Source: CAYSYY01 sp964576115 [NCBI: uncultured Gemmatimonadota bacterium] (GTDB lineage: Bacteria > Blakebacterota > Blakebacteria > Blakebacterales). From it: 64,000 bases of DNA. The translations under genes were made by a program, and so were the position numbers. The notes below the pieces were generated by a model. It had not been told where the DNA came from, made no database searches, and saw only the letters and a program-made list of their open reading frames with translations. The stretch spans positions 29,351 through 93,350 of the forward strand of contig CAZNUA010000009.1 in assembly GCA_964576115.1 (NCBI GenBank). Direction: 5' to 3'. Shown here piece after piece: positions 63,966 through 64,000 of this stretch. Every line of letters begins with the position of its first letter. Position 1 is the first letter of the stretch.

Positions 63966-64000
63966 ATGAAAACATTAATAAAATTAATGATTTCAATTAT
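63966..64000 (+). CDS. Start of an AT-rich gene, cut by the right edge
   Basis: ATG 63966 with AAAGGAGA (63951-63958) upstream, reading MKTLIKLMISI to the edge. The basic start and hydrophobic run suggest an exported protein. It probably forms an operon with the preceding lipoprotein gene and belongs to the same AT-rich segment. Nothing more can be said from 35 bases. Confidence 0.7.
   Translation, partial: MKTLIKLMISI

Overview
The window is a chromosomal segment of a G+C-rich, didermic bacterium: by eye about two thirds G+C up to roughly position 62,300, then clearly AT-rich. Outer-membrane and periplasm-directed proteins (patatin-BamA fusion, lipoproteins, LysM protein, M15 and M23 peptidases) support a diderm. 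A GWxTD-domain secreted protein, TPR proteins, bactofilin and a YbeY whose third metal-ligand His is Asp (as I remember Bacteroidota-type YbeY) point to the FCB neighbourhood (Gemmatimonadota, Latescibacterota, Eisenbacteria, Krumholzibacteriota or similar). This placement is an inference. Promoters that can be read are of the TTGACN/TATNNT type and several genes start with GTG or TTG.

Layout. 1-1.5 kb: the 5' part of a Fic/DUF4172 gene with a promoter bracketed by palindromes, and an M15 peptidase, both on the minus strand. 1.6-21.4 kb: a long plus-strand run: JAB-DinG helicase fusion, galK, hyuA, a PLP C-S lyase/transsulfuration-type enzyme, a PfkB-like protein, hyuB, carA, carB, a membrane diguanylate cyclase, a GWxTD-TPR protein, a HAD protein and a membrane-anchored cyclophilin. 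21.6-24.6 kb (minus): ECF sigma factor, zinc-finger anti-sigma factor and a secreted protein with an internal duplication, all coupled. 24.8-33.6 kb (plus): amino-acid catabolism (lysine 6-aminotransferase, aldehyde dehydrogenase, 2-hydroxyacid dehydrogenase, tryptophanase) with a CPBP-like membrane protein, RadC and a TPR protein. 33.8-38.3 kb (minus): GntR regulator plus an ABC-2 exporter whose last permease carries a large HEAT-like domain. 38.4-39.0 kb (minus): Doc toxin with an AbrB-type antitoxin. 39.2-39.3 kb: 14-bp tandem repeats ahead of ppdK.

42-47.6 kb: parA, parB, M23 peptidase, bactofilin, a short intergenic region with four DnaA-box-like 9-mers (a possible replication origin), hflX and a DUF2520 protein. 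47.7-50.4 kb (minus): patatin-BamA protein, divergent from a PTS IIA gene. 51-55 kb: VanZ-like, hisS, aspS. 55-56 kb: a coiled-coil lipoprotein and a coiled-coil LysM protein. 56.2-61.4 kb: the classical phoH-pgpH-ybeY-corC order. 61.4-62.0 kb: ArsR regulator and FmdB zinc ribbon. 62.24 kb: initiator tRNA with promoter and terminator, followed by about 600 bp of non-coding, palindrome-rich DNA and then an AT-rich lipoprotein gene and the start of another gene, probably the edge of a horizontally acquired island.

Most of the window is housekeeping and metabolism. The least explained pieces are the hyuA/lyase/PfkB/hyuB cluster, the sigma/anti-sigma/duplicated-protein operon, the JAB-DinG fusion, the HEAT-permease exporter, and the DNA between the initiator tRNA and the AT-rich genes.
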